DNA from: CAYOSF01 sp964406605
Lineage (GTDB): Bacteria; Chloroflexota; Dehalococcoidia; DSTF01; RBG-16-68-14
Assembly: GCA_964406605.1 (NCBI GenBank)
Contig: CAYOSF010000005.1
Span: 186,001 to 250,000 of the forward strand
Direction: 5' to 3'
Length of the DNA stretch: 64,000 nucleotides
The notes beneath the pieces are model-generated. The model had not been told where the DNA came from, did no database searches, and worked only from the letters and a program-made list of their open reading frames with translations. This document shows positions 43,567 through 52,550 of the stretch, piece by piece; the first letter of the stretch is position 1, and every line of letters starts with the position of its first letter. A program made the position numbers and the translations under genes.

Positions 43567-44391
43567 CTACGTCGCGCCGAACCACTTCGTTTGGAGGCGG
43601 CCCACGGCGACTTGGCCACCCTCTGCGTCCAGCACCGCGAACTCGTGCGTGAGGAAGATGGTTCGTCGCGAGCGACCCTTGTCAACAACGCGACACGTCA
43701 TGGTGTACGGTGTAGCCAGCGCCAGCGGTCTTCGGACCGAGAGCGAGTGGGCGGACCACATACCGGGCTGCCGAATGCCGTCGTAGCGCAGCGCGCGCGG
43801 CGGCCGCTGTTGCGAGGCGATATCCATCAGCCACTCCGGCGGCACGACGGGCTCTCCCCAGGGCGAGGCCTCTCTGTACCAGGGACTCTTCTCACCTGCG
43901 GCCTGGAGCAGCGGCGCAACGTCGTCCGGGGTGACGGTGAACTCGGCCTCATCGTACGTGAGGCCGATGTCGATGTCCGGCAGCACTTCTTCGGCACTCC
44001 TCTTGCCGCCCTGCTCTGATGCCCATGGAAGCGCTCCACCGAGCCCGGCCCGTCCCGCACAGCATAGACGCCCCTGGCTGGTCTCGATGCGGACCCCTAT
44101 GTCTTCCGACCCGGCTGCGGCTTCGGCGATCTCGCGCACGTCGTCGTGCTCGTACACCGGGTCTACGAACTTGAGCTCGTACCAGCCACCCTCCATCCAG
44201 CGCGGCCCATACCAGGCGAACACCGCGGGCATGGCGGCCGTTCCGACCGTGCTCCCGGGCACGAGGGCCGCCTCGAAGCCGGATGCGCGGGCCACCTCGT
44301 CGTCGTGGATAGAGGCGCGATCGTCAGACGACTGGTTATGCAGCCTCCTCCACTCACCGACGTGCAACTCTGCTGCGTCTTCCCTTCTCAT
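43567..44391 (-). CDS. MaoC-like double hotdog protein
   Basis: 274 residues. Two hotdog halves are visible. The N-terminal half holds the hydratase-like motif SSDDRASIHDDEVARASGFEAALVPGSTV, comparable to the D-x-N-x-x-H motif of R-specific enoyl-CoA hydratases, though the first Asp-x-Asn is altered. The C-terminal half ends TIFLTHEFAVLDAEGGQVAVGRLQTKW. It probably hydrates or dehydrates an acyl-CoA. The ATG at 44391 is preferred to a TTG at 44454 because the extra 21 residues look unrelated. It is divergent from the FAD oxidoreductase at 44607. Confidence 0.7.
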   Translation of the reverse strand: MRREDAAELHVGEWRRLHNQSSDDRASIHDDEVARASGFEAALVPGSTVGTAAMPAVFAWYGPRWMEGGWYELKFVDPVYEHDDVREIAEAAAGSEDIGVRIETSQGRLCCAGRAGLGGALPWASEQGGKRSAEEVLPDIDIGLTYDEAEFTVTPDDVAPLLQAAGEKSPWYREASPWGEPVVPPEWLMDIASQQRPPRALRYDGIRQPGMWSAHSLSVRRPLALATPYTMTCRVVDKGRSRRTIFLTHEFAVLDAEGGQVAVGRLQTKWFGAT

Positions 44392-44606
44392 GTGCGGTGT
44401 GTTCTCGATTTGCTGATCCCTCGCTCGGCGTATGCAGTCCTCATGGTGCCTCAAGCCCGGGTCGATCTCAAGCCCGTCGGGCGTTTCCAGTGGTTGCGGC
44501 GGCTGTTCGTGCGTGTCGGGTCAGCGCGGCCCCAAGGACGCCGTAGAGGGTAGTTCGGGATAGCGTGTGGTATCGTTCAGCGGAACAGAGCGGAAGGAGG
44601 CCCGAG

Positions 44607-46136
44607 GTGACGAAAGCGATCGTGGTTGGATCCGGAATGGCCGGCTTGACGGCGGCCGCCTATCTCGCCCGCGAGGGGTGCGAGGTGGACGTGTTCGAAC
44701 AGGGCGACCAGATCGGCGGCGTCACGATGACGCTGCGGAAGGAGGGGTTCGCGTGGGACCTCGGCCCGTTGATGGTCGAGGGCTTCGCGCCGGGCGAGCC
44801 GGTAGGCAAGATCCTTGCCGAGCTGGGGTGCGCCGACAAGGTCGAATTGGTGCGTGCCGACAGGGGCATCTCATTCCCCGACTACCGTGTGTTCCGCCAG
44901 CCGGAATACGGGGGCCCCTACTGGCGGCGGGAGAGGTTGAAGGAGATATTCCCCTCGGAAGCGGAGGGGCTCGATCGCTACTATCGTTTCTACGATACCC
45001 TGCTCGACTTGATGACCCTCGACCGTCAGGCGGAAGAGGCGGGCCCTCTCCGTGGCCTGCTGCTCAAGCTGCGGATGGCGTGGCTGTTCCGCAACGTCAA
45101 GCAGTTCGAGACGTGGAACGCCCAGCAGGTGATGGACCACTTCTTTGCTGATCCCAGGCTGAAGGCGTTCTACCTGGGCATCCTCGCTGACATGGTGGTA
45201 CTCCCGTCGGAGTTCCCCGGGCTGGGTGTCCCCGCCACCAATCAAGAAACCGCCTTCGACAACCGTCTGCCGGCGGAGGCTGTCGGCGTCGGGCCGCGGA
45301 TGACGTTCCAGTACATCGTCGGCGGCTGCGATGTCCTGGTCGAGGCGGTGGCCGGCGTCGTCCGCGATCACGGCGGCCGTCTGCACACCGGTCGCGCGGT
45401 GCGTCGGGTGCTCGTCGAGGGGGATCGCGTGACGGGCATCGAGCTGGCCGATGGCGAGCAACGAGATGCGGACTTGGTGCTCCTGACCGGCGCCGCCAGG
45501 GAATCGTTCTTCAATCTCATTGGACGCGAGGCACTGCCGGCCGACTTCGCCGCCAAGGTGGACGACGTGCCATTGATGGAGTCAGTGTTCATGGTGCACC
45601 TTGGCGTGGACATGGACCCGACTCCGTACCAGGACGCCACTCTGATCTACTACTACGGCACCTACGACATCGAGGAGGGAGCGGCGCGAACGCGGCGCGC
45701 CGAATACCACGAGGGCAAGGACGGATTTCTGATCTACATCCCGTCGTACCACTCGCCGAGCATGGCGCCCGCCGGCCGCCACGCGATTACCGTCTACACC
45801 ATCGCCCCCCACACGCTGGAAGGCGGCTGGGAGGCGCGACGACAGGAGATGACGGACAAGCTCCTCCACGAGGCGGAGAAGATCATCCCCGGTCTTCGGG
45901 AGCATGCCCAGGTGATCGCTTCCCTCACGCCCGATGACTTCGGCCGGCTCACGTACCAGCTCGACCATCACTCGTTTGGCGGGCACTGCCCGGTCATGGG
46001 CAAGACCGGGGCGCCCCACCGCACGCCGTTCAAGGGGCTGTGGTTCCTTGGCAGCCAGAGCGAGTCCGGGGGCAGCGTACCTGGAGTAATGAAGGGCGCC
46101 CGCAAGGTCTTCCAGATGCTGCGGTCGGAACTCTAG
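44607..46136 (+). CDS. Phytoene-desaturase-like NAD(P)/FAD-dependent oxidoreductase (copy 4)
   Basis: 509 residues. FAD motif IVVGSGMAGLTAAAYLAREGCEV, then FEQGDQIGGVTMTLRKEGFAWD, closest in style to copy 1. The C-terminus has YQLDHHSFGGHCPVMGKTG and GLWFLGSQSESGGSVPGVMKGAR, the second flavin segment. The start is a GTG six bases after GGAAGGAGG; the upstream frame adds only 14 unrelated residues. It is the fourth member of this family in the window and stands alone here. The substrate is unknown. Confidence 0.84.
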   Translation: MTKAIVVGSGMAGLTAAAYLAREGCEVDVFEQGDQIGGVTMTLRKEGFAWDLGPLMVEGFAPGEPVGKILAELGCADKVELVRADRGISFPDYRVFRQPEYGGPYWRRERLKEIFPSEAEGLDRYYRFYDTLLDLMTLDRQAEEAGPLRGLLLKLRMAWLFRNVKQFETWNAQQVMDHFFADPRLKAFYLGILADMVVLPSEFPGLGVPATNQETAFDNRLPAEAVGVGPRMTFQYIVGGCDVLVEAVAGVVRDHGGRLHTGRAVRRVLVEGDRVTGIELADGEQRDADLVLLTGAARESFFNLIGREALPADFAAKVDDVPLMESVFMVHLGVDMDPTPYQDATLIYYYGTYDIEEGAARTRRAEYHEGKDGFLIYIPSYHSPSMAPAGRHAITVYTIAPHTLEGGWEARRQEMTDKLLHEAEKIIPGLREHAQVIASLTPDDFGRLTYQLDHHSFGGHCPVMGKTGAPHRTPFKGLWFLGSQSESGGSVPGVMKGARKVFQMLRSEL

Positions 46137-46221
46137 GCGGGCCTGGCGCGGCGCAGGCAGCCCGGCGTCCGCCGTTCGGCGACGAGACGGAGGGCGGCCA
46201 GTGGTGTGATGGCGAGGGATG

Positions 46222-47013
46222 CTACTCCGTGTCGCCGAGGACGAAATCCCTGATCGCCGAGAAGTACTGCTCCATCCCCACCAGCATGATGTCGTTGTGA
46301 TCGGCGCCCGGTATGATGACCAGTTGCTTCTGCTGCGAGCCGATCCCCTCATGAAGCGCGATGCCCGCTTCGACCGGTATCAAGCTGTCGTGTTCGCCGT
46401 GGATGATCAGGGCGGGAAGCGTGATGGAATGAAGCCGGTCTGAAACTGCCTTCTCGAGTTCTTCCAGGCGCTCGGACGAGAGGCCGAAGCGCCGGGCCAG
46501 CCCGGCTACGTTTGCCGACCCGCTCTCCACGATCAGCCCCCTGAGCTCTTCACCATAGGAAGATGCCAGCTCCACGGCGGAATGGGCGCCTAGGGACCTG
46601 CCCATGACAAAGAGGGACGCTCCGGCATCCGCGGAACGAACGGTCCCCGCGAAGAACCTGAAGATCGGATGGGCATCGGCGGTCATGCTGGAGAAGGTCG
46701 GCGAGCCCTGACTACGGCCGTAGCCTCGATAGTCTGCCACGAACAGGCTGATGCCCTGGCGGTTGTAGAACGGCGCTATCCAGTCGTGGTCGCAGGCCAC
46801 CTCCCCGTTTCCGTGGAAGTAGAGGATACAGGGGCCGCCGGCGGGCCCGGCGTAGAAGCGGCACGACACCGGCATGCCGGGCTCTACCTCGACCATGAAG
46901 TCGCGTGATCCAGCCGGGGGCGCCGTCCAGTCCTGCCTGGGGTAGAAGAGAACCTGCAGGATCTCCGGCCGGTCCAAGACGGAGTAGTCAGGCTGACTCG
47001 GCAACCGGCTCAT
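46222..47013 (-). CDS. Alpha/beta hydrolase (BAAT/Hydrolase_4-like)
   Basis: 263 residues. The triad can be read: nucleophile Ser in MGRSLGAHSAVELA (G-x-S-x-G), Asp in IHGEHDSLIP and His in PGADHNDIM. The oxyanion segment is LYFHGNGEV. No signal peptide or transmembrane span is present, so it is probably cytosolic. Family members are esterases, thioesterases or peptidases; no specificity can be given. The ATG at 47013 is chosen; a GTG at 47055 would add 14 residues with no support. Divergent from the RCC1-C gene. Confidence 0.82.
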   Translation of the reverse strand: MSRLPSQPDYSVLDRPEILQVLFYPRQDWTAPPAGSRDFMVEVEPGMPVSCRFYAGPAGGPCILYFHGNGEVACDHDWIAPFYNRQGISLFVADYRGYGRSQGSPTFSSMTADAHPIFRFFAGTVRSADAGASLFVMGRSLGAHSAVELASSYGEELRGLIVESGSANVAGLARRFGLSSERLEELEKAVSDRLHSITLPALIIHGEHDSLIPVEAGIALHEGIGSQQKQLVIIPGADHNDIMLVGMEQYFSAIRDFVLGDTE

Positions 47014-47215
47014 CTCTTCGCTGTCGCCTCCAGGGTAGGTGCGAGGCCGGGCCACGCCGGGGCCACGGCGCCGAAATGGGCGGTCCCGCGGCCGGCCCTC
47101 ATCAACAGTACCATACGGTCTGCCCGTTGAACGCGTGAAACACCGGCCGCCGACAAGGTTCAGTTCCAGCCCGGAAGGTCGAGTTTATGGGTAGCAGGGG
47201 ATTGAGAGGGATCAC

Positions 47216-48784
47216 ATGGTTATCGGCAAGACAGCGATGGTCGCGGTGGTCTGCGCGTTGGTGGCCGTCACATGCGCTGTCGTGCTTGGGCAGCGTCAGT
47301 CCTCTGCGTCCGCCTCGGGGCCGCTGGGCGTCGCTGCCGGCGGCTACCATACGTGCGTTCTGACAGCGGCGGGCGGCGTGGAATGCTGGGGCCTGAACGA
47401 CTTCGGCCAGCTCGGCGACGGGACAACGGCAAACAGCTCGATTCCGGTGGGTGTTCTGGGCTTGGGCAGCGGTGTTGTCGCCATAAGCGCGGGCGGCTAT
47501 CACACATGCGCTCTAATATCCAGCGGCGGCGTGGAGTGCTGGGGCCGGAACGGCTACGGTCAGCTCGGCAACGGTACGACGGTCAGCAGTGCGATTCCGG
47601 TGGACGTTTCCGGCCTGGAAAGTGGTGTCGTCGCCGTGAGCGCCGGCGGATTCCACACCTGCGCCCTGACGACGGCCGGCTCGCTCAAGTGCTGGGGCCA
47701 GAACAACCGTGGCCAGCTCGGCGACGGGACCGGGACGAACCGCACGACGCCGGTGGACGTGGCGGGCTATTCAGGTGGGGCAGCCGCGACCTCCGCCGGG
47801 GGCGGCGAGTTACTGGGTGGCGGTCATAGCTGCGCCCTGTCCGCAACAGGCGGCGTCGAGTGCTGGGGGCGGAACGACTACGGTCAGTTGGGTGACGGAA
47901 CCACGGGCGATAGCGTTTCACCCGTGCCAGTCTTCGGTTTGTCGAGCGGCATGGCCGACGTCCGCGCGGGGCGCTGGCATACCTGTGGCCGGACCAGCGG
48001 CGGCGGGGTGAAGTGCTGGGGCTGGAACATCGCCGGTCAGTTGGGGAGCGGTACGGAGAACAACAGCAGCACGCCGGTGGACGTCGTCGGGCTGGGCGAT
48101 GGTGTGGAGGCGCTGACCGCCGGCGGGTCGCACAACTGTGCGCTGACCGCGTCAGGTGGAGTGAAGTGTTGGGGCAGGAACGATGTCGGACAGGTGGGTG
48201 ACGGCACAACTACCTACCGCAGGCTGGCGCCTGTGGATGTTCTGGAGGCCGCCGGCGGCTCACCGCTGCTCGGAGTGACGGCAGTGGCGGCCGGAGGGAG
48301 CACGTCAACCTACGGCCACACCTGCGCCGTCATGGAATCGGGCGCGGTGAAGTGCTGGGGGAGCAATGAGTTCGGTCAGCTCGGTGATGGGACGACTTCG
48401 GACAGCGCCAGTCCTGTGGACGTGGTCGGGTACGCGCCCAAGCCAACGCCGACAGCGACCGCGGATCCTCCCACGCCGGTGCCGACAGATACCTTGCCTC
48501 CGGCGACCATCGAGGATCTGTTCGACGACTTGGGGAATGCGGTGGATGGCTTGGACGTGCCGGGGGGCGTACGCAACAGCCTGGGCGCAAAGCTCGATGC
48601 CGCTCTGAGCCAGGCTCAGCGTGGCAGGCCATGCACAGCCGCTAATCAGGCGGGCTCATTCATCCATGACGTGGAGGCGCTGCTCCGCAGCGGGAGGATT
48701 ACTTCCGACGAGGCGTCAGCCTTGATAGCCCAGGCGGAAAGCATCGTGGAACTCCTTCGCGAAGAGGGCGACTGCCCTCGCTAG
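47216..48784 (+). CDS. Secreted seven-repeat RCC1 protein with helical C-terminal domain (RCC1-C)
   Basis: 522 residues. A signal peptide (KTAMVAVVCALVAVTCAVVL) is followed by seven RCC1 repeats with the same CWG-x-N cores and paired Cys as RCC1-A and RCC1-B. After a Thr/Pro linker (PTPTATADPPTPVPTDTLPP) the C-terminus is not a dockerin but an 85-residue helical domain (LGNAVDGLDVPGGVRNSLGA ... ASALIAQAESIVELLREEGD) that resembles the FIMAH-type domain found at the ends of secreted proteins. So the same propeller is fitted with a different anchor or partner module. It is a single-gene unit. Confidence 0.84.
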   Translation: MVIGKTAMVAVVCALVAVTCAVVLGQRQSSASASGPLGVAAGGYHTCVLTAAGGVECWGLNDFGQLGDGTTANSSIPVGVLGLGSGVVAISAGGYHTCALISSGGVECWGRNGYGQLGNGTTVSSAIPVDVSGLESGVVAVSAGGFHTCALTTAGSLKCWGQNNRGQLGDGTGTNRTTPVDVAGYSGGAAATSAGGGELLGGGHSCALSATGGVECWGRNDYGQLGDGTTGDSVSPVPVFGLSSGMADVRAGRWHTCGRTSGGGVKCWGWNIAGQLGSGTENNSSTPVDVVGLGDGVEALTAGGSHNCALTASGGVKCWGRNDVGQVGDGTTTYRRLAPVDVLEAAGGSPLLGVTAVAAGGSTSTYGHTCAVMESGAVKCWGSNEFGQLGDGTTSDSASPVDVVGYAPKPTPTATADPPTPVPTDTLPPATIEDLFDDLGNAVDGLDVPGGVRNSLGAKLDAALSQAQRGRPCTAANQAGSFIHDVEALLRSGRITSDEASALIAQAESIVELLREEGDCPR

Positions 48785-48925
48785 CGTCGCCAGGTTTCGT
48801 CCAGCCGTCACATAGCGTAGCGCCCACGGTTTCGGCCGAGCGGGCCGTCCCACCTCGATGTGGGCATCGCCGATCGTCTAGGACCCCTTCGTCGCAGATC
48901 AGTCAGCGATCGAAGCCGGGAAGGC

Positions 48926-49342
48926 TCAGCCGGATTTCTCCGCGTAGAGCCTGAACATGACGCGCCCCAGACCGCCGTGCTCCACGCCGACGTCCATGCA
49001 TGAGACCTGCTGAGTAGCGAAGATCGACTCGTTGGGATCGGTGCCTTCGGCCACTCGGTCGACCATCGCCCGGATCTGGTTGGTCAGCGGAGCGATGGCC
49101 TCGATGCACGGCGCGGCCGTGCTCTCGGCCACGTTAAGCACCGGGAAGTTGAAGACGAGCTTGTCGCCGGGCTTGAGTCCCGCGAAGCAGTACTTGGACT
49201 CCGTGACTTCGGCTACCACCTTCCATTTCGTCTTCTCTGGGAGGTCGGAGAGGAGCTTCTTCATGCCGGGCGAAAGCCTGTCCAGGTCTTCGTCCGTGAT
49301 GCCGATGACCTGCTTGGCGATCTGGCGGGATGGCTCATCCAT
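48926..49342 (-). CDS. TIGR04076-like conserved protein
   Basis: 138 residues. The segment KVVAEVTESKYCFAGLKPGD and the later CIEAIAPLTNQI match the small TIGR04076 family of unknown function, whose conserved Cys residues may bind metal. The first 45 residues (ITDEDLDRLSPGMKKLLSDL) add a helical lead not always present in the family. The start at 49342 follows AGGAAAGG; the longer frame starting at 49390 is not favoured. The neighbours give no hint of a pathway. Confidence 0.65.
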   Translation of the reverse strand: MDEPSRQIAKQVIGITDEDLDRLSPGMKKLLSDLPEKTKWKVVAEVTESKYCFAGLKPGDKLVFNFPVLNVAESTAAPCIEAIAPLTNQIRAMVDRVAEGTDPNESIFATQQVSCMDVGVEHGGLGRVMFRLYAEKSG

Positions 49343-49459
49343 GGTCTGATTCCTTTCCTGGCTCCTAGCTGGACCGGGACCTACGGCCACATCCTATCGC
49401 GGTAGGTGGACGCCGCCAACCTAGCCGGGCGCTGGCTCTCCTTGGAGTCAGGGTCCGGC

Positions 49460-49849
49460 CTACCGGCCGCACGGGCACGGCGTAGGTGTGGGTGGGGCGG
49501 GGGGTGGCAGCTTGTCTATCAGGCCGGCGCTGTACTGCAGGACAAGAAACGCGTCGATGGCGTTGATCCTGCCGTCAGCGTCCACGTCCGCAACGTCTTC
49601 GCACGAAAGCGTGGCCAGGAGGCCAGCGTGAAACTGCAGGATGAGTGAAGCGTCGACGCTGGTCACGGCGCCGTCGCAATTGACATCGCCTGCGCGCGCC
49701 GTACCGTCATCTCCGGGCTTCCCTTGAGCCGTCTCCGGCATCATGCCGACGAGCAGGCCCGCGAGAGCAAGGCCGAGAATGATGACTGCCACGAAGCTTG
49801 ATCGGTTCACGTTCTCCTCGTCACTTGGCGGGCGACGTCTCGCTGCCAT
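49460..49849 (-). CDS. Stand-alone dockerin-like protein with N-terminal signal/anchor
   Basis: 129 residues. An N-terminal hydrophobic span (SSFVAVIILGLALAGLLVGMM) acts as a signal peptide or anchor. The mature chain is little more than one dockerin: repeats GDVNCDGAVTSVDASLILQF and DVDADGRINAIDAFLVLQYS, with the Asp/Asn ladder of Ca-binding loops. It ends PPTPTPCPCGR with two Cys. There is no catalytic or binding domain, so it could occupy or cap a dockerin-binding partner. The ATG at 49849 is preceded by AGGAG. It uses the same repeat style as RCC1-A, RCC1-B and the DUF362 protein. Confidence 0.8.
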   Translation of the reverse strand: MAARRRPPSDEENVNRSSFVAVIILGLALAGLLVGMMPETAQGKPGDDGTARAGDVNCDGAVTSVDASLILQFHAGLLATLSCEDVADVDADGRINAIDAFLVLQYSAGLIDKLPPPAPPTPTPCPCGR

Positions 49850-49951
49850 GGTGCTCCTACCATTGCCTCACGCGGGCTGCCGGCACTTGGCATGCCACGA
49901 CGTCGTTGCTGATCGGCAAAGGCCGACGCTGCTCGGGACGCGGGCCTCGGG

Positions 49952-51082
49952 TCACGCTTCGACGGCGACTTGCCGGCGTACCTGGATCAGGCGGAGGATG
50001 TCGGCCCGGCTGACCATGCCTACGAATAGCCGCCCCTGAACGACGGGCACCTGGTTCACGTCGGCCTCGCCCATCATCTGGAGCACCCGCAGCGCATCCT
50101 CGTCCGGCGAGACGGTTCGCAGCTTGTCGAATGGTGTCATGGCGTGGAACACGGCCGTCGTCGGCCAGAGCTCGCGATCGATGCGCTGAGCGTCCGTCAG
50201 AGTGACGAGGCCCAGCATCTCCTCGCCGGCCATCACCGGGAAGCAGCGGCCGCGGCCGGCCAGCATGAGGTCAGCCACGAGGTGAGCGACGCTTGCGTCG
50301 GGCGGAACGGGCAGGCAGTCCTTGCGAGCTACCTCGGCGGCGGAGACGCCGCGGAGCGCCGTCTGGATCACCAGTTGCTCGTAGCTGGCCGTGGAGGCGC
50401 TCCGGAGAAACAGACCGATCAAGAACATCCAGACGCCCCCTATGGGGTTGCCGAGGAAGAACTGGATGGCGCCCACGCCCATGAGACCGAAAGCGACGAA
50501 GGTACCCGTTCTGGATGCTGTGCGGGTCGCCCGCAGCAGATTGCGGTTGCGCGCCCAGACGACGGAGCGCAGCACTCGCCCGCCGTCCAGCGGAAAGCCG
50601 GGCAGCATGTTGAAGGCCGCGATGACGCCGTTGATGAAAGCCAGGTACCCGGCGATTGCGGCGACGTCGGGAGCTGGGCCCCTCAGGACCAGCCACAGAA
50701 CGGTGAAGAAGGCGCCGATCGCCAGGCTGGTCAGCGGCCCGACGATGGCCACCTGGAACTCCTCGCTGGCCGACCGGGCTTCCCGACCCAGGTTGGAGAC
50801 GCCGCCGAAGACAAAGAGGGTGATTCCCCTGACGGGGATGCCTTTGGCCTTCGCTACGAGCGAGTGCGACAGCTCATGGAGGAGGATGGAGAGGAAGAAA
50901 ATGCAGGCAACGACGACACCGACGGCCCAGCGCCGGGCCTCGGACCACTGGGGGAAGAACTCCTTCAGGATGCCGCCGTCGCCGGCGAACGACCATGTGA
51001 TCAGCAGAAGGATGAAGACCCAGCTCCAGTGGACGCCGATCTCGATCCCGGCGATCTTACCGATCTTGAAAGAACTGCCCAT
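49952..51082 (-). CDS. Site-2-protease family M50 metallopeptidase with CBS domains
   Basis: 376 residues, intramembrane zinc protease. Zinc ligands are in LLHELSHSLVAKAKG (HExxH) and NMLPGFPLDGGRVL (N-x-x-P-x-x-x-LDGG). About six membrane spans lie in the first 230 residues (WSWVFILLLITWSF, WAVGVVVACIFFLSILL and others). The last 140 residues are two CBS modules (PPDASVAHLVADLMLAGRGR; SPDEDALRVLQMMGEADVNQV), which usually bind adenine nucleotides and gate activity. The start at 51082 follows AGGGAG and lies 8 bp after rtcB, so it is in the archease-rtcB operon. The longer frame overlapping rtcB is rejected. Confidence 0.92.
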   Translation of the reverse strand: MGSSFKIGKIAGIEIGVHWSWVFILLLITWSFAGDGGILKEFFPQWSEARRWAVGVVVACIFFLSILLHELSHSLVAKAKGIPVRGITLFVFGGVSNLGREARSASEEFQVAIVGPLTSLAIGAFFTVLWLVLRGPAPDVAAIAGYLAFINGVIAAFNMLPGFPLDGGRVLRSVVWARNRNLLRATRTASRTGTFVAFGLMGVGAIQFFLGNPIGGVWMFLIGLFLRSASTASYEQLVIQTALRGVSAAEVARKDCLPVPPDASVAHLVADLMLAGRGRCFPVMAGEEMLGLVTLTDAQRIDRELWPTTAVFHAMTPFDKLRTVSPDEDALRVLQMMGEADVNQVPVVQGRLFVGMVSRADILRLIQVRRQVAVEA

Positions 51083-51090
51083 CCTACTCC

Positions 51091-52545
51091 CTAACCCTTG
51101 ATCACGCCGAGTGGACGCATGCGTGCCACTTTGCGCGAAATGCCTGCGTGCTCGAGTACGTCCACGACGTTCGCCACGTCCTTGTACGCCTCGGAGGCTT
51201 CCTCCGCCAGGGCGCGCGGGTTCTGCGCGCGCACCAGGATGCCCTGGTCGGCCATCCGCTGCGCGATATTCACCCCGGCCAGCAGCCGCTTGGCGGCGCC
51301 CCGGCTGCACACCCGGCCGGCGCCGTGGCAGGTGGAGCCCCAGGTTTCGCTCATCGCCTGTTCGGTTCCGACGGCCAAGTAGGAGTAGCGGCCCATGTCC
51401 CCCGGCACAAGCACAGGCTGGCCAACCGCTCGATAGGCCTCCGGCACCTCGGGGTGCCCGGCGGCGAACGCGCGTGTGGCGCCCTTCCGGTGCACGCAGA
51501 CCCTCATTGTTCTGCCGTTGAAGCGGTGTTCCTCGATCTTCGCGATGTTGTGAGCCACATCGTACATCAAGTGCAGGCCCAGGTCTTGCCTGCTCCGTCC
51601 CGTTACTCTCATGATAGCGCGCCGGATTTGGTGGTTGATGGCCTGACGGTTGGCCCAGGCGAAATTCGCCGCCGCCGCCATCGCTCCCAGATACGATTTC
51701 CCTTCCTTGGAGCTAATCGGGGCGCAGGCGAGCTGTTTGTCCGGAAGCTCGATCTTGTACTTCGCCGCCGCCTTCTCCATCACGCGAAGGTAGTCCTGGC
51801 ACACCTGGTGGCCGAAGCCCCGCGAGCCGCAATGGAGAAAGACGACCACCTGGCCGGGCTCCGTGAGACCGAACGCGCTCGCTGCTTCCGCGTCGAAGAC
51901 ACGTTCGAGCACCTGCAGCTCCAGGAAGTGGTTGCCGGAGCCGATGGTGCCCAACTGGGCCAGGCCTCGCTGGCGCGCGCGTTGGCTCACGGCCGACGGA
52001 TCAGCGCCGGGCAGGCAGCCGCACGATTCCGTAGCCTCCAGGTCTTCGGGCTGGCCGTACTCGCGTTCGAGCATCCAGGAAGCGCCGCGCACCATCAGAT
52101 CGTCCAGCTCGTGGCGGTTCAGGCGAAGGAAGCCGTGACCGCCGAGGCCCGGCGGCGCGTCGCGATAGAGCTGATTCACCAGTTCCTTCAGGATGGGCCG
52201 GACCTCGTCCTCGCGGAGCGTCGTGGTAATCACTCTCGCCCCGCAGTTGATGTCGAACCCGACGCCACCAGGCGAGACGACGCCGTCCTCCACACGCATG
52301 GCGGCCACGCCGCCGATGGGGAAGCCGTAACCCCAGTGGATGTCCGGCATGGCGAGCGAGCGGCCGACGATGCCGGGCAGCGTGGCGACGTTCGCCGCCT
52401 GCTCGATGGCCTGATCGCCCTCCAACTGCTCGAGCATCGGCCTGTCGGCGAAGATGAGCGCCGGAACCCGCATTGCCCGCTTGTACTCCTTGGGGAGCTC
52501 CCAGCGGTAGTCGTCGATCTGATTCAGCGTCTTCAGCCAGCTCAT
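51091..52545 (-). CDS. rtcB: RNA-splicing ligase RtcB
   Basis: 484 residues, full length. RtcB seals 2',3'-cyclic phosphate or 3'-phosphate RNA ends to 5'-OH ends with GTP and Mn2+. Key motifs: PDIHWGYGFPIGGVAA, GVGFDINCGARVI with the metal-binding Cys, GTIGSGNHFLE, FLHCGSRGFGHQ and STCHGAGRVCSRGAA, which carries the guanylated His. It starts 5 bp after the archease stop and probably depends on translational coupling, since no strong ribosome site is seen. The paired cofactor gene and the downstream protease make this an RNA repair operon. Confidence 0.96.
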   Translation of the reverse strand: MSWLKTLNQIDDYRWELPKEYKRAMRVPALIFADRPMLEQLEGDQAIEQAANVATLPGIVGRSLAMPDIHWGYGFPIGGVAAMRVEDGVVSPGGVGFDINCGARVITTTLREDEVRPILKELVNQLYRDAPPGLGGHGFLRLNRHELDDLMVRGASWMLEREYGQPEDLEATESCGCLPGADPSAVSQRARQRGLAQLGTIGSGNHFLELQVLERVFDAEAASAFGLTEPGQVVVFLHCGSRGFGHQVCQDYLRVMEKAAAKYKIELPDKQLACAPISSKEGKSYLGAMAAAANFAWANRQAINHQIRRAIMRVTGRSRQDLGLHLMYDVAHNIAKIEEHRFNGRTMRVCVHRKGATRAFAAGHPEVPEAYRAVGQPVLVPGDMGRYSYLAVGTEQAMSETWGSTCHGAGRVCSRGAAKRLLAGVNIAQRMADQGILVRAQNPRALAEEASEAYKDVANVVDVLEHAGISRKVARMRPLGVIKG

Positions 52546-52550
52546 GATCG

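Noticed and set aside
49952..51310. Longer start for the M50 protease
   Set aside because: The first 76 codons overlap rtcB and are Arg/Gly-rich; the ATG at 51082 has a ribosome site and starts at the conserved N-terminus.
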